This document shows positions 47,344 through 63,397 of a stretch of 64,000 nt of DNA, in pieces. Position 1 is the stretch's first letter. The number at the start of each line of letters is the position of its first letter. The stretch covers positions 2,046,001-2,110,000 of the forward strand of contig NC_010528.1 in NCBI RefSeq assembly GCF_000069785.1, given 5' to 3'. A program made the position numbers and the translations under genes. The DNA comes from Cupriavidus taiwanensis LMG 19424 (GTDB lineage: Bacteria > Pseudomonadota > Gammaproteobacteria > Burkholderiales > Burkholderiaceae). Under the pieces are notes generated by a model. The model did not search any database. It worked only from the letters and a program-made list of their open reading frames with translations, and was not told the origin of the DNA.

Positions 47344-48255
47344 TTATTTCTTGAACAGGATGCGCGCCAGGATATTCAGGGCCAGCACGCCGATCGTAAT
47401 CAGGAACACACCCGCCCAGGCCAGTTGCTGCCACTCGGTGAACGGGCTCATGGCGAAGCGGAAGATCGTCACCGGCAGGTTGGCCATCGGCTTGTTCAGG
47501 TCGGTGGTCCAGAACTGGTTGGACAGCGCGGTGAACAGCAGCGGCGCGGTTTCGCCGGCGATACGGGCCACGGCCAGCAATACGCCCGTCACAATGCCGG
47601 CGTACGATGACTTCACCGTGATCGACAGCACCATCTTCCACTTGGGCGTGCCCAGCGCGAAGGCGGCCTCGCGCAGTGCGTTGGGCACCAGGTTCAGCAT
47701 GTTTTCGGTGGTGCGCACGACGATCGGCACCTGCAGCAGCGCCAGCGCGCAAATGCCGGCCCAGCCCGAGAAGTGGCCCATGCGGGTCACCACCAGCGCG
47801 TAGACGAACAGGCCGATCACGATCGACGGCGCCGACAGCAGGATGTCGTTGATAAAGCGGATCAGGCTGGCCAGCGGCGAGCTCTTGCCGTACTCGGCCA
47901 GGTAGATGCCCGCCAGGATGCCCAGCGGCGTGCCGAACAGCGTGGCCATGCCGACCATCACGAAGCTGCCGAAGATGGCGTTGGCGAGGCCGCCGCCAGC
48001 GGTGTTGGGGGCCGGCGTCATCTGCGTGAACAGGTCCAGCGACAGCCCGCCCACGCCCAGCGTGACGGTGGTCCACAGGATCCACGCCAGCCAGAACAGG
48101 CCGAAGCCCATGGCGACCAGCGAGGCGGTCAGCGCGTACAGGTTGACGCGGCGGCGGCGGCCCTGCAGGCGCGCGCGCACGGCATCGGCATCGGGACGGA
48201 CAGCGGGAATCGAGACGGAAGACATGGCCTGGCTCGCTTGGGTCATTTGGCTCAC
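47344..48255 (-). CDS. pstA: Phosphate ABC transporter permease PstA
   Basis: 303 aa with six membrane helices. The permease loop reads [24 protein letters not shown] at 48253-48255 overlaps the pstC stop (GTGA) and has GAGGG 6 nt upstream, so it was chosen over the ATG at 48246, which lacks a ribosome binding site. N-terminal 40 residues are cytoplasmic and Arg-rich. Confidence 0.93.
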   Translation of the reverse strand: MSQMTQASQAMSSVSIPAVRPDADAVRARLQGRRRRVNLYALTASLVAMGFGLFWLAWILWTTVTLGVGGLSLDLFTQMTPAPNTAGGGLANAIFGSFVMVGMATLFGTPLGILAGIYLAEYGKSSPLASLIRFINDILLSAPSIVIGLFVYALVVTRMGHFSGWAGICALALLQVPIVVRTTENMLNLVPNALREAAFALGTPKWKMVLSITVKSSYAGIVTGVLLAVARIAGETAPLLFTALSNQFWTTDLNKPMANLPVTIFRFAMSPFTEWQQLAWAGVFLITIGVLALNILARILFKK

Positions 48256-49220
48256 TTTGCGCCCTCATTCTTGGCCAGGCGCAGCAACAACAGCTTGGAC
48301 AGCGCCAGTACCACGAAGGTGATGAAGAACAGGATCAGGCCCAGCTCCATCAGCGCGGCCGTATGCAGGCCGGCGCCGGCTTCGGCGAACTCGTTGGCGA
48401 GCGCCGAGGTGATGCTGTTGCCCGGCGAGAACAGCGAGGCGCTGTCCAGCAGGTTGGTGTTGCCGATCACGAAGGTGACGGCCATGGTCTCGCCCAGCGC
48501 GCGACCCAGGCCCAGCATCACGCCGCCGATCACGCCGGCGCGGGTATAGGGCAGTACCACGTTCCACATCACTTCCCAGGTGGTGCAACCCACGCCGTAG
48601 GCGGATTCCTTGAGCAGCACCGGGGTGACTTCGAACACATCGCGCATCACCGAGGCGATGTACGGAATGATCATGATCGCCAGGATCACGCCCGCGCACA
48701 GCAGGCCAATGCCCAGCGGCGCGCCCTGGAACAGCTTGCCGATCACCGGCAGCTGGCCGACCGTGGCGGCCAGGGGCTTCTGGAAATACTCGCCGAAGAT
48801 CGGCGCGAACACGAGCAGGCCCCACATGCCGTAGACGATCGACGGCACCGCGGCGAGCAGCTCGATGGCGGTGCCGAGCGGTCGGCGCAGCCAGGCCGGC
48901 GACAGCTCGGTCAGGAACAGGGCGATGCCGAAGCTCACCGGCACCGCGATGATCAGCGCGATCAGCGAGGTCACGATGGTGCCGTAGATGGGCACCAGCG
49001 CGCCGTAGACATCGGCGGGAGGATCCCACTCCGCGGACCACAGGAAGCGCGCGCCGAAGGCCTCGATCGAGGGCCAGGCGCTGATCGCCAGCGAGACGAT
49101 GATGCCGCCCAGCAGCAGCAGCGTCACGATGGCGGCGCCGCGCGTCAGGCCGCCGAACAGGATGTCGCCCATGCGGCTCGGGGGCTGGACGTTGCGGAAC
49201 TCGGAGGGGGTAGTCGCCAT
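48252..49220 (-). CDS. pstC: Phosphate ABC transporter permease PstC
   Basis: 322 aa with six membrane helices, [20 protein letters not shown] being the first. The loop [21 protein letters not shown] matches PstC. The C-terminal RLAKNEGAK is basic. ATG at 49218-49220. It follows pstS after a 117-bp spacer with a strong hairpin. Confidence 0.95.
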   Translation of the reverse strand: MATTPSEFRNVQPPSRMGDILFGGLTRGAAIVTLLLLGGIIVSLAISAWPSIEAFGARFLWSAEWDPPADVYGALVPIYGTIVTSLIALIIAVPVSFGIALFLTELSPAWLRRPLGTAIELLAAVPSIVYGMWGLLVFAPIFGEYFQKPLAATVGQLPVIGKLFQGAPLGIGLLCAGVILAIMIIPYIASVMRDVFEVTPVLLKESAYGVGCTTWEVMWNVVLPYTRAGVIGGVMLGLGRALGETMAVTFVIGNTNLLDSASLFSPGNSITSALANEFAEAGAGLHTAALMELGLILFFITFVVLALSKLLLLRLAKNEGAK

Positions 49221-49264
49221 GTCGGGAATTCAGGGTGGATCGCCGCTCGCGCCTGGGCAGGAGC

Positions 49265-49302
49265 GCGGTGGCCGGGCCGGTTTCGGGCTGCCCGGCCACC
49301 GC
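49265..49302 (-). terminator. Attenuator-like hairpin between pstS and pstC
   Basis: Perfect 13-bp stem GCGGTGGCCGGGC (49265-49277) / GCCCGGCCACCGC (49290-49302), 12-nt loop, no T-run. Such hairpins after a binding-protein gene commonly stabilise its mRNA or limit downstream transcription. Confidence 0.6.
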
Positions 49303-49337
49303 CGCCGCGCTCATGCGCGGCCGGCGATGCCGTCAGA

Positions 49338-50369
49338 TCAGTACAGCGCCTTGCCCGAAGCGTCCTTGACGCTGGTCTTCCAGGTCGAACGGATCTGGTT
49401 GACCACGTTTTCCGGCAGCGGCACGTAGTCCAGATCTGCGGCCATGCTGGCGCCGCTCTTGTAGGCCCAGTCGAAGAACTTCAGCACTTCCGCGCCCTGC
49501 GCCGGCTTTTCCTGGTTCTTGTGGACCAGGATGAAGGTGGCGCCGGCGATCGGCCAGGCGTCCTTGCCCGGCTGGTTGGTCAGGATCTGGTAGTAGCTCT
49601 TGCTCCAGTCCGCGCCGGCGGCGGCGGCCTTGAAGGCGTCGTCACCCGGCTTGACCACCGCACCCGACGCGTTCTTCATGTTCACGTGGGTCATCTTGTT
49701 CTGCTTGGCGTAGGCATACTCGACATAGCCGATGGCGCCGTTCAGGCGCTGCACGAAGGCGGCCACGCCCTCGTTGCCCTTGCCGCCGGTGCCGCCGCCC
49801 GGCCAGTTGACCGTGGTGCCCTCGCCCACCGAGCTCTTCCAGTCCGGGCTGACCTTGGACAGGTAGTTGGTGAAGATGAACGTGGTGCCCGAACCGTCGG
49901 CGCGGCGCACCGGCAAGATGTCCTGGTTCGGCAGCTTGGCTTGCGGGTTCAGCGCCTTGATCGCGGGATCATCCCACTTCTTGATCTTGCCCAGGTAGAT
50001 GTTGGCCAGCACTTCGCCGGTGATGGTCAGCTCGCCCGGCTTCACGCCCTGCAGGTTGATCACCGGCACCACGCCGCCGATCACCGTCGGGAACTGGACC
50101 AGGCCCTGCTTGTTCAGGTCCTCGTCCTTCAGCGGCGCGTCCGAGGCGCCGAAATCGACCGTCTTGGCGCCAATCTGCTTGATGCCGCCCGACGAGCCGA
50201 TGGATTGATAGTTGACCTTGTTGCCCGTTGCCTTGTTATATGCGTCGGCCCACTTGGAATACACGGGCGCCGGGAAGGAAGCGCCTGCACCGGTAATTTC
50301 CGCCGCGAACGCAGTACCCGCTACCACCATCGAAACGATGCCTGCCACGGCAGTCTTGACCAGCTTCAT
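49338..50369 (-). CDS. pstS: Periplasmic phosphate-binding protein
   Basis: 343 aa. A Sec signal peptide [20 protein letters not shown] ends in AFA-A near residue 23. The mature start [21 protein letters not shown] is the classic PstS phosphate-binding entry. [17 protein letters not shown] carries binding residues Arg/Asp/Ser/Thr. GGAGG lies 4 nt before the ATG at 50367-50369. First and most highly expressed gene of the operon, behind a canonical Pho promoter. Confidence 0.97.
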   Translation of the reverse strand: MKLVKTAVAGIVSMVVAGTAFAAEITGAGASFPAPVYSKWADAYNKATGNKVNYQSIGSSGGIKQIGAKTVDFGASDAPLKDEDLNKQGLVQFPTVIGGVVPVINLQGVKPGELTITGEVLANIYLGKIKKWDDPAIKALNPQAKLPNQDILPVRRADGSGTTFIFTNYLSKVSPDWKSSVGEGTTVNWPGGGTGGKGNEGVAAFVQRLNGAIGYVEYAYAKQNKMTHVNMKNASGAVVKPGDDAFKAAAAGADWSKSYYQILTNQPGKDAWPIAGATFILVHKNQEKPAQGAEVLKFFDWAYKSGASMAADLDYVPLPENVVNQIRSTWKTSVKDASGKALY

Positions 50370-50395
50370 ATGTCCTCCAGAGAACATGGTTGGGA

Positions 50396-50413
50396 ATGAC
50401 AAATTTTTGACAA
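50396..50413 (-). promoter_or_regulatory. Second Pho-box-like site near pstS
   Basis: Minus strand: TTGTCAA AAAT TTGTCAT, heptamers matching consensus at 5 and 6 of 7 with the right 4-nt gap. It lies downstream of the predicted -10, in the leader, so it may be a repressing or secondary PhoB site, or chance. Confidence 0.4.
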
Positions 50414-50418
50414 GACGA

Positions 50419-50452
50419 ACTGTATGCTGCCTGTATGACAATTCCGTGACAT
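50419..50452 (-). promoter_or_regulatory. Pho box and -10 of the pst-pho operon
   Basis: Minus strand: Pho box ATGTCAC GGAA TTGTCAT (50435-50452), each heptamer matching CTGTCAT/C at 6 of 7. Then exactly 10 nt to a -10-like TACAGT (50419-50424). This is the standard PhoB-activated promoter geometry in which the box replaces the -35. Confidence 0.82.
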
Positions 50453-50552
50453 CTTCAAATCTTCTTGAAACTGGCCTGCAGCAAGGTAATGACGGGATAG
50501 TCCCGCCCTGCGGTGTGGGAAATATGACGGCGGTTAATTGCGTTATGAGATA

Positions 50553-50585
50553 AAAAAACGCCGGGTGAACCCGGCGTTTTCTTTC
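50553..50585. terminator. Terminator after glmM
   Basis: AAAAACGCCGGGT / ACCCGGCGTTTT with a short GA loop, A-run on the left and TTTTCTTT on the right. Ends the rlmE-ftsH-folP-glmM operon on minus. Confidence 0.88.
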
Positions 50586-50599
50586 TGGCATGAGCGCTA

Positions 50600-51943
50600 T
50601 CACGCACCCAGCGCGTCCGCCAGCTTCCTGGCCGCGCGCTCTGCCATCTCGGCCTGCTCCGCCTCGACCATCACGCGCACCACGGGCTCGGTGCCGGAGG
50701 CACGGATCAGCACCCGACCGCGGCCTTCGAGTTCGGGTTCCACCGCCGCGCGTGCCGCCTGCAGGCCGGCATGGGTCTGCCAGTCGAAACCCTTCTGCAC
50801 GCGCACATTGATCAGCGTCTGCGGGAACAGCTTCACGCCGTCGAGCAGCTGCGCCAGCGTCTTGCCACTGCGGCGCAGTGCGCCCAGCACCTGCAATGCG
50901 GAGACGATGCCGTCGCCGGTGCTGTGGCGATCCAGGCACAACAGATGGCCCGAGCCCTCGCCGCCCAGGGTCCATTTGCGCTTGTTCAGCTCCTCAAGCA
51001 CATAGCGGTCGCCCACCTTGGCGCGCACGAAGTCGACGCCCTCGCGCTTGAGCGCCAGTTCCACCGCCATATTGGTCATCAGCGTGCCGACGGCACCGGG
51101 CACCGCCTGGCCTGCGGCCTGGCGGTCGCGCACGATCAGATACAGCAGTTCGTCGCCGTTGTAGAGGCGGCCATCCGCGTCCACCACCTGCAGCCGGTCC
51201 GCGTCGCCGTCGAAGGCCAGGCCCAGGTCCGCGCCGTTGGCCTTGACCGCCTCGATCAGCTTTTCCGGCGCGGTGGCGCCGTAGCCGGCGTTGATATTGC
51301 GGCCATTTGGCTGGTTGCCGATGGCGACCACGTCGGCGCCCAGTTCATGGAACACCGGCGGCGCAATGTGATAGGCCGCGCCATGGGCGCAGTCGACCAC
51401 CAGCTTCAGGCCATGCAGGTCCTGCTCGTACGGGAAGGTGCTCTTGCAGAATTCGATATAGCGGCCGGCCGCATCGTCGATGCGGCGGGCGCGTCCCAGG
51501 TCGTCGGACGGGGCGCACACCATGGGCTCGTCGAGGGCCGCTTCGATCGCCGCCTCGACCGCATCCGGCAGCTTGTCGCCGCTGGCCGAGAAGAACTTGA
51601 TGCCGTTGTCGTAGTACGGATTATGGCTGGCCGAAATCACCACGCCGGCCGACAGCCGCAACGCCCGCGTCAGGTAAGCGATGCCGGGGGTCGGCAGCGG
51701 GCCGGTCAGCAGCACGTGCACGCCAGCCGAGGTAAAACCGGCTTCCAGCGCGGCTTCCAGCATGTAGCCGGAAATGCGCGTGTCCTTGCCGATCAGCACG
51801 GTGGGCTTGCCCTGCCCGGTCCTGGCGCCATGCGCCAGCACCTTGCCCGCGGCATGGCCCAGCCGCATCACGAAGTCCGGCGTGATCGGCGCATCGCCGA
51901 CCTTGCCCCGCACGCCATCTGTCCCGAAATACTTGCGTGTCAT
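50600..51943 (-). CDS. glmM: Phosphoglucosamine mutase
   Basis: Interconverts glucosamine-6-P and glucosamine-1-P on the way to UDP-GlcNAc; 447 aa. The N-terminus [14 protein letters not shown] and the active-site phosphoserine loop [14 protein letters not shown] (Ser106) are diagnostic, with metal site AFDGDADR near 245 and sugar loop [15 protein letters not shown] lies 7 nt before the ATG. Last gene of the ftsH-folP-glmM set. Confidence 0.97.
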   Translation of the reverse strand: MTRKYFGTDGVRGKVGDAPITPDFVMRLGHAAGKVLAHGARTGQGKPTVLIGKDTRISGYMLEAALEAGFTSAGVHVLLTGPLPTPGIAYLTRALRLSAGVVISASHNPYYDNGIKFFSASGDKLPDAVEAAIEAALDEPMVCAPSDDLGRARRIDDAAGRYIEFCKSTFPYEQDLHGLKLVVDCAHGAAYHIAPPVFHELGADVVAIGNQPNGRNINAGYGATAPEKLIEAVKANGADLGLAFDGDADRLQVVDADGRLYNGDELLYLIVRDRQAAGQAVPGAVGTLMTNMAVELALKREGVDFVRAKVGDRYVLEELNKRKWTLGGEGSGHLLCLDRHSTGDGIVSALQVLGALRRSGKTLAQLLDGVKLFPQTLINVRVQKGFDWQTHAGLQAARAAVEPELEGRGRVLIRASGTEPVVRVMVEAEQAEMAERAARKLADALGA

Positions 51944-52006
51944 TCGCTGTTTCCCTTTCTCTTCTGTGTTCTGTCTTGGTGGCGCTGGCCGGCGCCAGCG
52001 CCCGGC

Positions 52007-52873
52007 TCAGCCGGCGCTAACGGATTCGTTGCGCACGGCCCACCAGGTCTTTACAGCGTCGACGGTCTGCTGCACATCATGCACGCGCACGATCAACGCA
52101 CCGCGCTCCACCGCACATACGGCCGCGGCAATGCTGGCGGCAATGCGCTGCTGCGGTGGCCGGCCGCCCAGGATGGCGCCCAGCGTGGATTTGCGCGAGA
52201 TGCCCGCCAGCACCGGCAGGCCGTCCAGCGCCAGCTTCGGCAATTGCCCGAGCAGGCGCAAATTATGATCCGGTGTCTTGCCGAAGCCAAATCCCGGATC
52301 GAGGCAGATCCGGGCCTCGTCGATCCCCGCCGCGCGCAGCACGGCGACGCGCTCGGCGAGAAACTGCGCCACTTCGGCCACCACATCGTCGTAGTGCGGG
52401 TCTTCCTGCATGGTCTGCGGATCGCGCTGCATGTGCATCACGCACAAGCCCGCCTGTCCGGCCGCCACCGCCTCGACCGCGCCTGGCATGCGCAGGCCCC
52501 AGATATCGTTGATGAGATCGGCTCCGGCCGCAAGCGCGGCGCGCATGACCTCGGGCTTGTAGGTGTCGATCGACAGCGGCTTGCCGCAGTCGCGCAGCGC
52601 TTCCACCACGGGAATCACGCGCGCCAGCTCATCCGCCAGCGGCAGCGCCGCCGAACCCGGCCGGCTCGATTCTCCGCCGATATCGATGATGTCGACGCCC
52701 TCGGCGATCATCTGCTCGGCATGGCGCAGCGCCGCGTCGCGGCTGGCGTGCTGGCCGCCGTCGGAAAAGGAGTCGGGCGTGACGTTGAGGATGCCCATCA
52801 CCAGCGGACGCTGGTCCAGGGCAAAGCGGAAACGGCCGCACTGGAAGTGCCGGGTCTGAGTGGTCTGCTGCAA
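52007..52873 (-). CDS. folP: Dihydropteroate synthase
   Basis: Joins p-aminobenzoate to the pterin in folate synthesis and is the sulfonamide target; 288 aa. Motifs: VMGILNVTPDSFSDGG, GVDIIDIGGESSRPG, INDIWGLR, DPGFGFGKTPDHN and LAGISRKSTLG. The in-frame start is a TTG at 52871-52873; the next ATG (Met26) would remove the first beta-strand, so TTG is favoured although its ribosome binding site is weak. Lies between ftsH and glmM as in many Gram-negatives. Confidence 0.93.
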   Translation of the reverse strand: MQQTTQTRHFQCGRFRFALDQRPLVMGILNVTPDSFSDGGQHASRDAALRHAEQMIAEGVDIIDIGGESSRPGSAALPLADELARVIPVVEALRDCGKPLSIDTYKPEVMRAALAAGADLINDIWGLRMPGAVEAVAAGQAGLCVMHMQRDPQTMQEDPHYDDVVAEVAQFLAERVAVLRAAGIDEARICLDPGFGFGKTPDHNLRLLGQLPKLALDGLPVLAGISRKSTLGAILGGRPPQQRIAASIAAAVCAVERGALIVRVHDVQQTVDAVKTWWAVRNESVSAG

Positions 52874-53001
52874 GGTAGGAAGGCTTTGGCGAGTCGCGCG
52901 GGTTCGCCGCGCAAAAAGGAAAAGCCGGTGCGCCAGGCACCGGCTTCAGGGAGCTACTACACAGCCATCGCTACAGCGTCGTCAGCGGGACGAGCGCCGG
53001 A

Positions 53002-54885
<1,884 letters not shown>

Positions 54886-55042
54886 GGCCGAACTCCTTTG
54901 CAATTGCCTTGCCAACGGATAGCTGCATTGTAATGCAGCCCCCGCCCTCGAGGGGAAACAGAGAAACTATGATGCCGATAGCACCGGGTGAGGGTATTTC
55001 CCTCTACATTTCTTATTCCGCCCTGGCTCGTATCGAGATCGG

Positions 55043-55708
55043 TCAATCCACTGTCTTCAGGTAGCGCCCAAGGATAAAGGTTTCGGAAGACTTGTCGCGC
55101 GACGCCTTGGGCTTGCGCTTCGCGACCACTTTGAACTGCCGTTTGAACTTTTCCACGATCTGGCTGTAGCCGCTCCCGTGGAAACACTTTACCAGCAATG
55201 CTCCCTCCGGCTTCAGGTGGGCCTGCGCAAATTCAAGCGCCAGGTCGCACAGGTACTCGATCCGGGCGGCGTCGGCGGAGGCCACACCGGACAAATTGGG
55301 GGCCATGTCGGACAAAACAAGATCGATCTTGTTGCCGCCGGAGGCGTCGAGAACCACACTTTCAAGTTCACGGAAGACCGATTCCTCGCGGAAGTCGCCC
55401 TGGATAAACGTGACGTCCGCGACAGGTTCCATGGGCAGCAGGTCGATCGCCACGACCGCGCCGTCGATCCTCCCATCCCTGGCCCGCGGCGAGTCCGCCA
55501 GCTTGTTGCGCGCGTACTGGCTCCAGCTGCCGGGCGCCGCGCCCAGGTCGACAATGACCTGGCCCGGGCGGATCAGCTTGTCCTGCTCGTCGATCTCCTT
55601 GAGCTTGTATGCCGCGCGCGCGCGATAGCCCTCGCGCTGCGCCATTTTGACGTACGGATCGTTGATGTGGTCATGCAGCCACGAATGGTTGAACTTGTTC
55701 TTTGCCAT
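55043..55708 (-). CDS. rlmE: 23S rRNA 2'-O-ribose U2552 methyltransferase
   Basis: FtsJ/RrmJ family, 221 aa. SAM-binding motif [16 protein letters not shown], and the K-D-K-E tetrad regions seen as [23 protein letters not shown] and [12 protein letters not shown]. Methylates the A-loop late in 50S assembly. First gene of the rlmE-ftsH-folP-glmM run; divergent from yhbY. Confidence 0.95.
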   Translation of the reverse strand: MAKNKFNHSWLHDHINDPYVKMAQREGYRARAAYKLKEIDEQDKLIRPGQVIVDLGAAPGSWSQYARNKLADSPRARDGRIDGAVVAIDLLPMEPVADVTFIQGDFREESVFRELESVVLDASGGNKIDLVLSDMAPNLSGVASADAARIEYLCDLALEFAQAHLKPEGALLVKCFHGSGYSQIVEKFKRQFKVVAKRKPKASRDKSSETFILGRYLKTVD

Positions 55709-55967
55709 ACCAGATACCAGCCTGTTGCCTGCCCGCGCGCGCTGGTCGGGCCGGCGGCGAAGGTTTTCCTACTGTTTTGATGATTTTGCTGCCCGACAGT
55801 GCCGGATTGACGGATAATACGCGCCAATCCGCATCCCGGCTTGCCACCCCCGGTGGCCGTCGGCTGCCTGTATCCCCCGCCGTGTCACGACCGGCGGGAC
55901 TGCAGCGCCCGATTACCAGCGCCAAGCGCGCTATCACTATTTCAAGCGCCTTATTCAGCGCCAACTT

Positions 55968-56471
55968 ATGCCTGCTCTACAACTAGTCCCTGCCCAGCGC
56001 TCTGACCTGCGCTCCCGCGCCCATGCCCTGAACCCGGTCGTGATGGTCGGCGCCGAAGGCCTGACCCGCGCCGTGCTGGCCGAGATCGACCGCAGCCTGG
56101 CGGCCCACGACCTGATCAAGATCCGCGTGTTCGGCGACGACCGCGAAGCGCGCATCGCCATCTACGAAGAAATCTGCGACCAGCTCAGCGCCGCGCCGAT
56201 CCAGCATATCGGCAAGCTGCTGGTGGTCTGGCGTCCGGGCGAAGCCCGCCTGAAAGAAAACCAGGCCGACGACCTCGGCCGGCACACGCCCGCCCGCCGC
56301 GGCGGCGCCGCCCCGCGCACGGTCACGGTGAAGAAGCCCAGCGCCGCGCCGAACCGCCGCCCCACCCGCAAGGAAGTTACGGTGCTCGGCAACGAGCGCG
56401 TCACTGCCGGCGGCAATGTGAAGCGCGCGCGCGCACGCCCGACCAGCCAGAAGAAGAAGTCCCTGGGCTAA
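55968..56471 (+). CDS. yhbY: YhbY-type CRM-domain RNA-binding protein
   Basis: 167 aa. The N-terminal CRM domain includes RSRAHALNPVVMVGAEGLT and HDLIKIRVFGDDREAR, with the domain ending IGKLLVVWRP. YhbY binds 50S precursors. An extra basic, Arg/Lys/Pro-rich tail of about 70 residues (from about 97 on) is longer than in E. coli YhbY and looks disordered. Divergent from rlmE, which also acts on 50S assembly. Confidence 0.9.
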   Translation: MPALQLVPAQRSDLRSRAHALNPVVMVGAEGLTRAVLAEIDRSLAAHDLIKIRVFGDDREARIAIYEEICDQLSAAPIQHIGKLLVVWRPGEARLKENQADDLGRHTPARRGGAAPRTVTVKKPSAAPNRRPTRKEVTVLGNERVTAGGNVKRARARPTSQKKKSLG

Positions 56472-56492
56472 GACCGCCCGGGCAGTACCCGA

Positions 56493-56512
56493 GGGGCACC
56501 GCCAGGTGCCCC
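56493..56512. terminator. Hairpin between yhbY and the DUF4149 gene
   Basis: Perfect 8-bp stem GGGGCACC / GGTGCCCC with a GCCA loop, no T-run. A weak candidate for ending either convergent transcript. Confidence 0.4.
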
Positions 56513-56556
56513 GCTGCCGGTACGCCGCCTTCGCGGCCGGGCCGGCGGCCGGACTC

Positions 56557-57060
56557 TCACTCCCCGGCCGAGCGCGGCGCCGAAGCGCGCCACACCAGCA
56601 CCAGCGCCAGCAGGCTTTGCAGCAGGTAGAAGGCGCTCGAGACGCCGTGCAGCATGCCGAACTGCGCCTTGTATGGCGATTCCGACACTCCCACGCCCAG
56701 CGCCAGCGCCTTTTCCTTCAGGCTGCCCATAAACGGCTGGATCCCGAAGTAGCCCACCAGCACGCAGCAGAGCATGCCCAGCACCAGCCAGCGCAGGCCG
56801 CGATAACGCTGGGCGCCGCGCCGGATCATCACGTTGCACAGCACCAGCTGCAGCACGCCGATGGTCACGCCGACGATGGCTTCGGTATGGAACAGGTGCC
56901 CGGCGATCATGCCCGCCATCTCGCGGCTGGGCAGCACCGAAAACAGCGTCGGCGCCACCATGTAGCCCACGGTCCACAGGCCGCCTGCCCACACCACCGT
57001 CAGCAGCAGGAAGAGGCGGTGCGGCAGCGGCGGCAGGTTGTTATAGGAACTGGAGAACAC
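56557..57060 (-). CDS. DUF4149 membrane protein
   Basis: 167 aa with four hydrophobic helices: RLFLLLTVVWAGGLWTVGY, the segment around VGVTIGVLQLVLCNV, LRWLVLGMLCCVLVGY and FYLLQSLLALVLVW. The pattern and the position downstream of greA fit the DUF4149 family, common in beta-proteobacteria. Function unknown. 55 bp after greA, so probably the end of the same operon. Confidence 0.8.
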   Translation of the reverse strand: MFSSSYNNLPPLPHRLFLLLTVVWAGGLWTVGYMVAPTLFSVLPSREMAGMIAGHLFHTEAIVGVTIGVLQLVLCNVMIRRGAQRYRGLRWLVLGMLCCVLVGYFGIQPFMGSLKEKALALGVGVSESPYKAQFGMLHGVSSAFYLLQSLLALVLVWRASAPRSAGE

Positions 57061-57115
57061 AAGCCGGCCTTTCCGGTGGCCGGCACAGGCGCAAGCGCCG
57101 CCGGCCGGGCCGGCA

Positions 57116-57592
57116 TCAGATATAGCGAACCGTAATGACTTCGTACTCGCGCTCGCCGCCGGGGGCCAGCACGGTGGCGACGTCGCCTTCGAACTTGCCG
57201 ATCAGCGCGCGCGCGATGGGCGAGCTCACCGAAATCTTGCCGGCCTCCAGATCGGCCTCGTCATCGCCGACGATCTGGTAGCTGACGGGACTGCCGGACT
57301 CCAGGTCTTCCAGGTCGACCGTCGCGCCGAAGACGATGCGGCCATCGGTATCGAGCTGGGTCGGGTCGATGATCTGCGCGGCCGACAGCTTGGCCTCCAC
57401 TTCCAGGATGCGGCCCTCGATAAAGGCCTGCTTTTCCTTGGCGGCATCGTACTCGGCGTTTTCAGACAGGTCGCCCTGGGCGCGCGCTTCCGAGATGGCA
57501 TTGATCACCGCCGGACGCTCGACAGCCTTCAGGCGCTGCAGCTCCTCCTTCAGGAGCTCTGCGCCACGCTTGGTAATCGGAATGGTGCTCAT
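57116..57592 (-). CDS. greA: Transcription elongation factor GreA
   Basis: Rescues backtracked RNA polymerase by stimulating transcript cleavage; 158 aa. Coiled-coil with the acidic tip [20 protein letters not shown], then the C-terminal FKBP-like domain with [17 protein letters not shown] at 57590-57592. Lies 247 bp after carB; that spacer carries a GC-rich hairpin (about 57748-57774) without T-run, so read-through from carB is likely. Confidence 0.96.
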   Translation of the reverse strand: MSTIPITKRGAELLKEELQRLKAVERPAVINAISEARAQGDLSENAEYDAAKEKQAFIEGRILEVEAKLSAAQIIDPTQLDTDGRIVFGATVDLEDLESGSPVSYQIVGDDEADLEAGKISVSSPIARALIGKFEGDVATVLAPGGEREYEVITVRYI

Positions 57593-57838
57593 GTCTTCGT
57601 TCAACAAAAAAATGAGCCGCAGCGGAGCTGGAGCCATCCCTGGCAACCTCCGCCAGGGCACTTCCGCTCAACCGCGGCTTTCAGACAGGATCGAACGCGG
57701 GCAAGCCGGTTCGATCGACGAATTTGACGTAGTTTAGGCCAGGAAGCCCGCCGGCAGCAACTCCGGCGGGCTTCCTGGGCGGGCGGCCGCAACGCGGCCG
57801 GCCCTTTTGCAATGTGTTGCTGACTTACCTTGACGGCA

Positions 57839-61087
<3,249 letters not shown>

Positions 61088-61176
61088 TGCACGCTCTCTT
61101 TATGGGCCGGCCCGCCTTGCCTGCGGACCGCGCCGGTAATCAGGGAATCCGTCCGGATTCGAAAATGTGGTCTGGC

Positions 61177-61854
61177 TCAGTTCATCGTGGCGGTCGCCAG
61201 CTTGGCGCCGAAGCCGATGAACATCGCCCCTACCCCGCTGGCCATGCCGGCCGACAGCCGGCGGCGGCGCCGGAACGCCTCGGCCAGCTTCGCGCCCACG
61301 AAGATGATCGTGGTCAGGTAGGCAAAGCTGCAGATCTGGCACACCAGCCCCAGCACCCCGAACGACAGCACCGGGTAAGCAAAGGCCGGGTCGACGAACT
61401 GGATGAAGAACGAGATGAAGAACAGGATCGCCTTCGGGTTCAGCAGGCTGATCAGCAACGCCTTGCGGAACGGGTCGGACTGGTCCGTCGTGGCCGCCGG
61501 CACCGCCGCCGCGCCGGCGGCATCGCCGCGCGCGGCCCAGCTGCGCAGCGCGCCGCGCAGCATGTTGAAGCCGATCCACGCTAGGTAGGCCGCGCCGACG
61601 TACTTCACCACGTAGAACAGCGCCGGGCTGGCCTTGAGCAGCGAGGCCACGCCCGCCGCCGACAGCACCATCAGCACCGCGTCGCCCAGGAACACCCCGC
61701 ACGCGCCCTTGTAGCCGGCGCGCACGCCGCGCTGCGCCGCCACCGACAGCACGTACATCGAGTTCGGCCCCGGCAGCAGCACGATAAAGATCGTGCCCAG
61801 CACATAGGTCCAGAAGTCGGTGATGCCGAAAGCGGTATGCATGAAGGCGTTCAT
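61177..61854 (-). CDS. leuE: LysE/RhtB-family amino acid exporter (LeuE-like)
   Basis: 225 aa with six predicted helices. TYVLGTIFIVLLPGPNSMYV is the LysE-family start with the conserved PGPN, and NPKAILFFISFFIQFVDP is the second repeat signature. The pattern fits LeuE (leucine and related amino acids). It sits between carA and carB on the same strand. ATG at 61852-61854, 49 bp after carA. Confidence 0.88.
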   Translation of the reverse strand: MNAFMHTAFGITDFWTYVLGTIFIVLLPGPNSMYVLSVAAQRGVRAGYKGACGVFLGDAVLMVLSAAGVASLLKASPALFYVVKYVGAAYLAWIGFNMLRGALRSWAARGDAAGAAAVPAATTDQSDPFRKALLISLLNPKAILFFISFFIQFVDPAFAYPVLSFGVLGLVCQICSFAYLTTIIFVGAKLAEAFRRRRRLSAGMASGVGAMFIGFGAKLATATMN

Positions 61855-61903
61855 GGGATGTCCCGGTGTCTCTCTTGCTGTGCCAGCGCGCCTATTCGCC
61901 CGC

Positions 61904-63040
<1,137 letters not shown>

Positions 63041-63269
63041 GGGTAGGCTCCTGCTGGACTCACCCCGTGACCGACCAATCGACGCCTCGTGCCTCCCAGG
63101 CTGGATCCGCGACGGCGGCAGCGGCATTGCGCCGATGCGGTCGGATCCGGTCGCAGCATGCTCATTGCGTCACATCTGATGCAGACGACAACGGCGGCGC
63201 GGATGGGGGCGGCGGAAGGTGGAAAGCGGTAGGCGCTAGGGTGAAGGGTTCTGAAAGCGAAACTTTCGA
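63041..63269 (-). other. Predicted carA leader
   Basis: About 220 nt between the predicted start point and the carA GTG. Pyrimidine-rich near its 5' end (region 63205-63262) and highly structured GC-rich sequence near the start codon. No classic PyrR or arginine box was recognised, and no terminator with T-run is seen, so any control would need another mechanism. Confidence 0.4.
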
Positions 63270-63298
63270 ATTATATCCCGAGCTACCCAATTTCTCAA
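63270..63298 (-). promoter_or_regulatory. Promoter of the carA-leuE-carB-greA run
   Basis: Minus strand: -35 TTGAGA (63293-63298), 17-nt spacer, perfect -10 TATAAT (63270-63275), embedded in the only AT-rich patch of the region. Confidence 0.82.
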
Positions 63299-63397
63299 GT
63301 TTTCAAGGACTTGCGCGCGGCACGCGGCAATCCCGCCGCGCCGGAGGCCGCCCCGCTGCCCGCGCCCGCGGTCCGGGTTGCACCCCCGGACGCCGGA

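Noticed and set aside
63041..63180. Short upstream reading frame in the carA leader as an attenuation peptide
   Set aside because: The candidate frame runs past the carA start without a stop, and no Arg- or pyrimidine-linked codon cluster or terminator was found.
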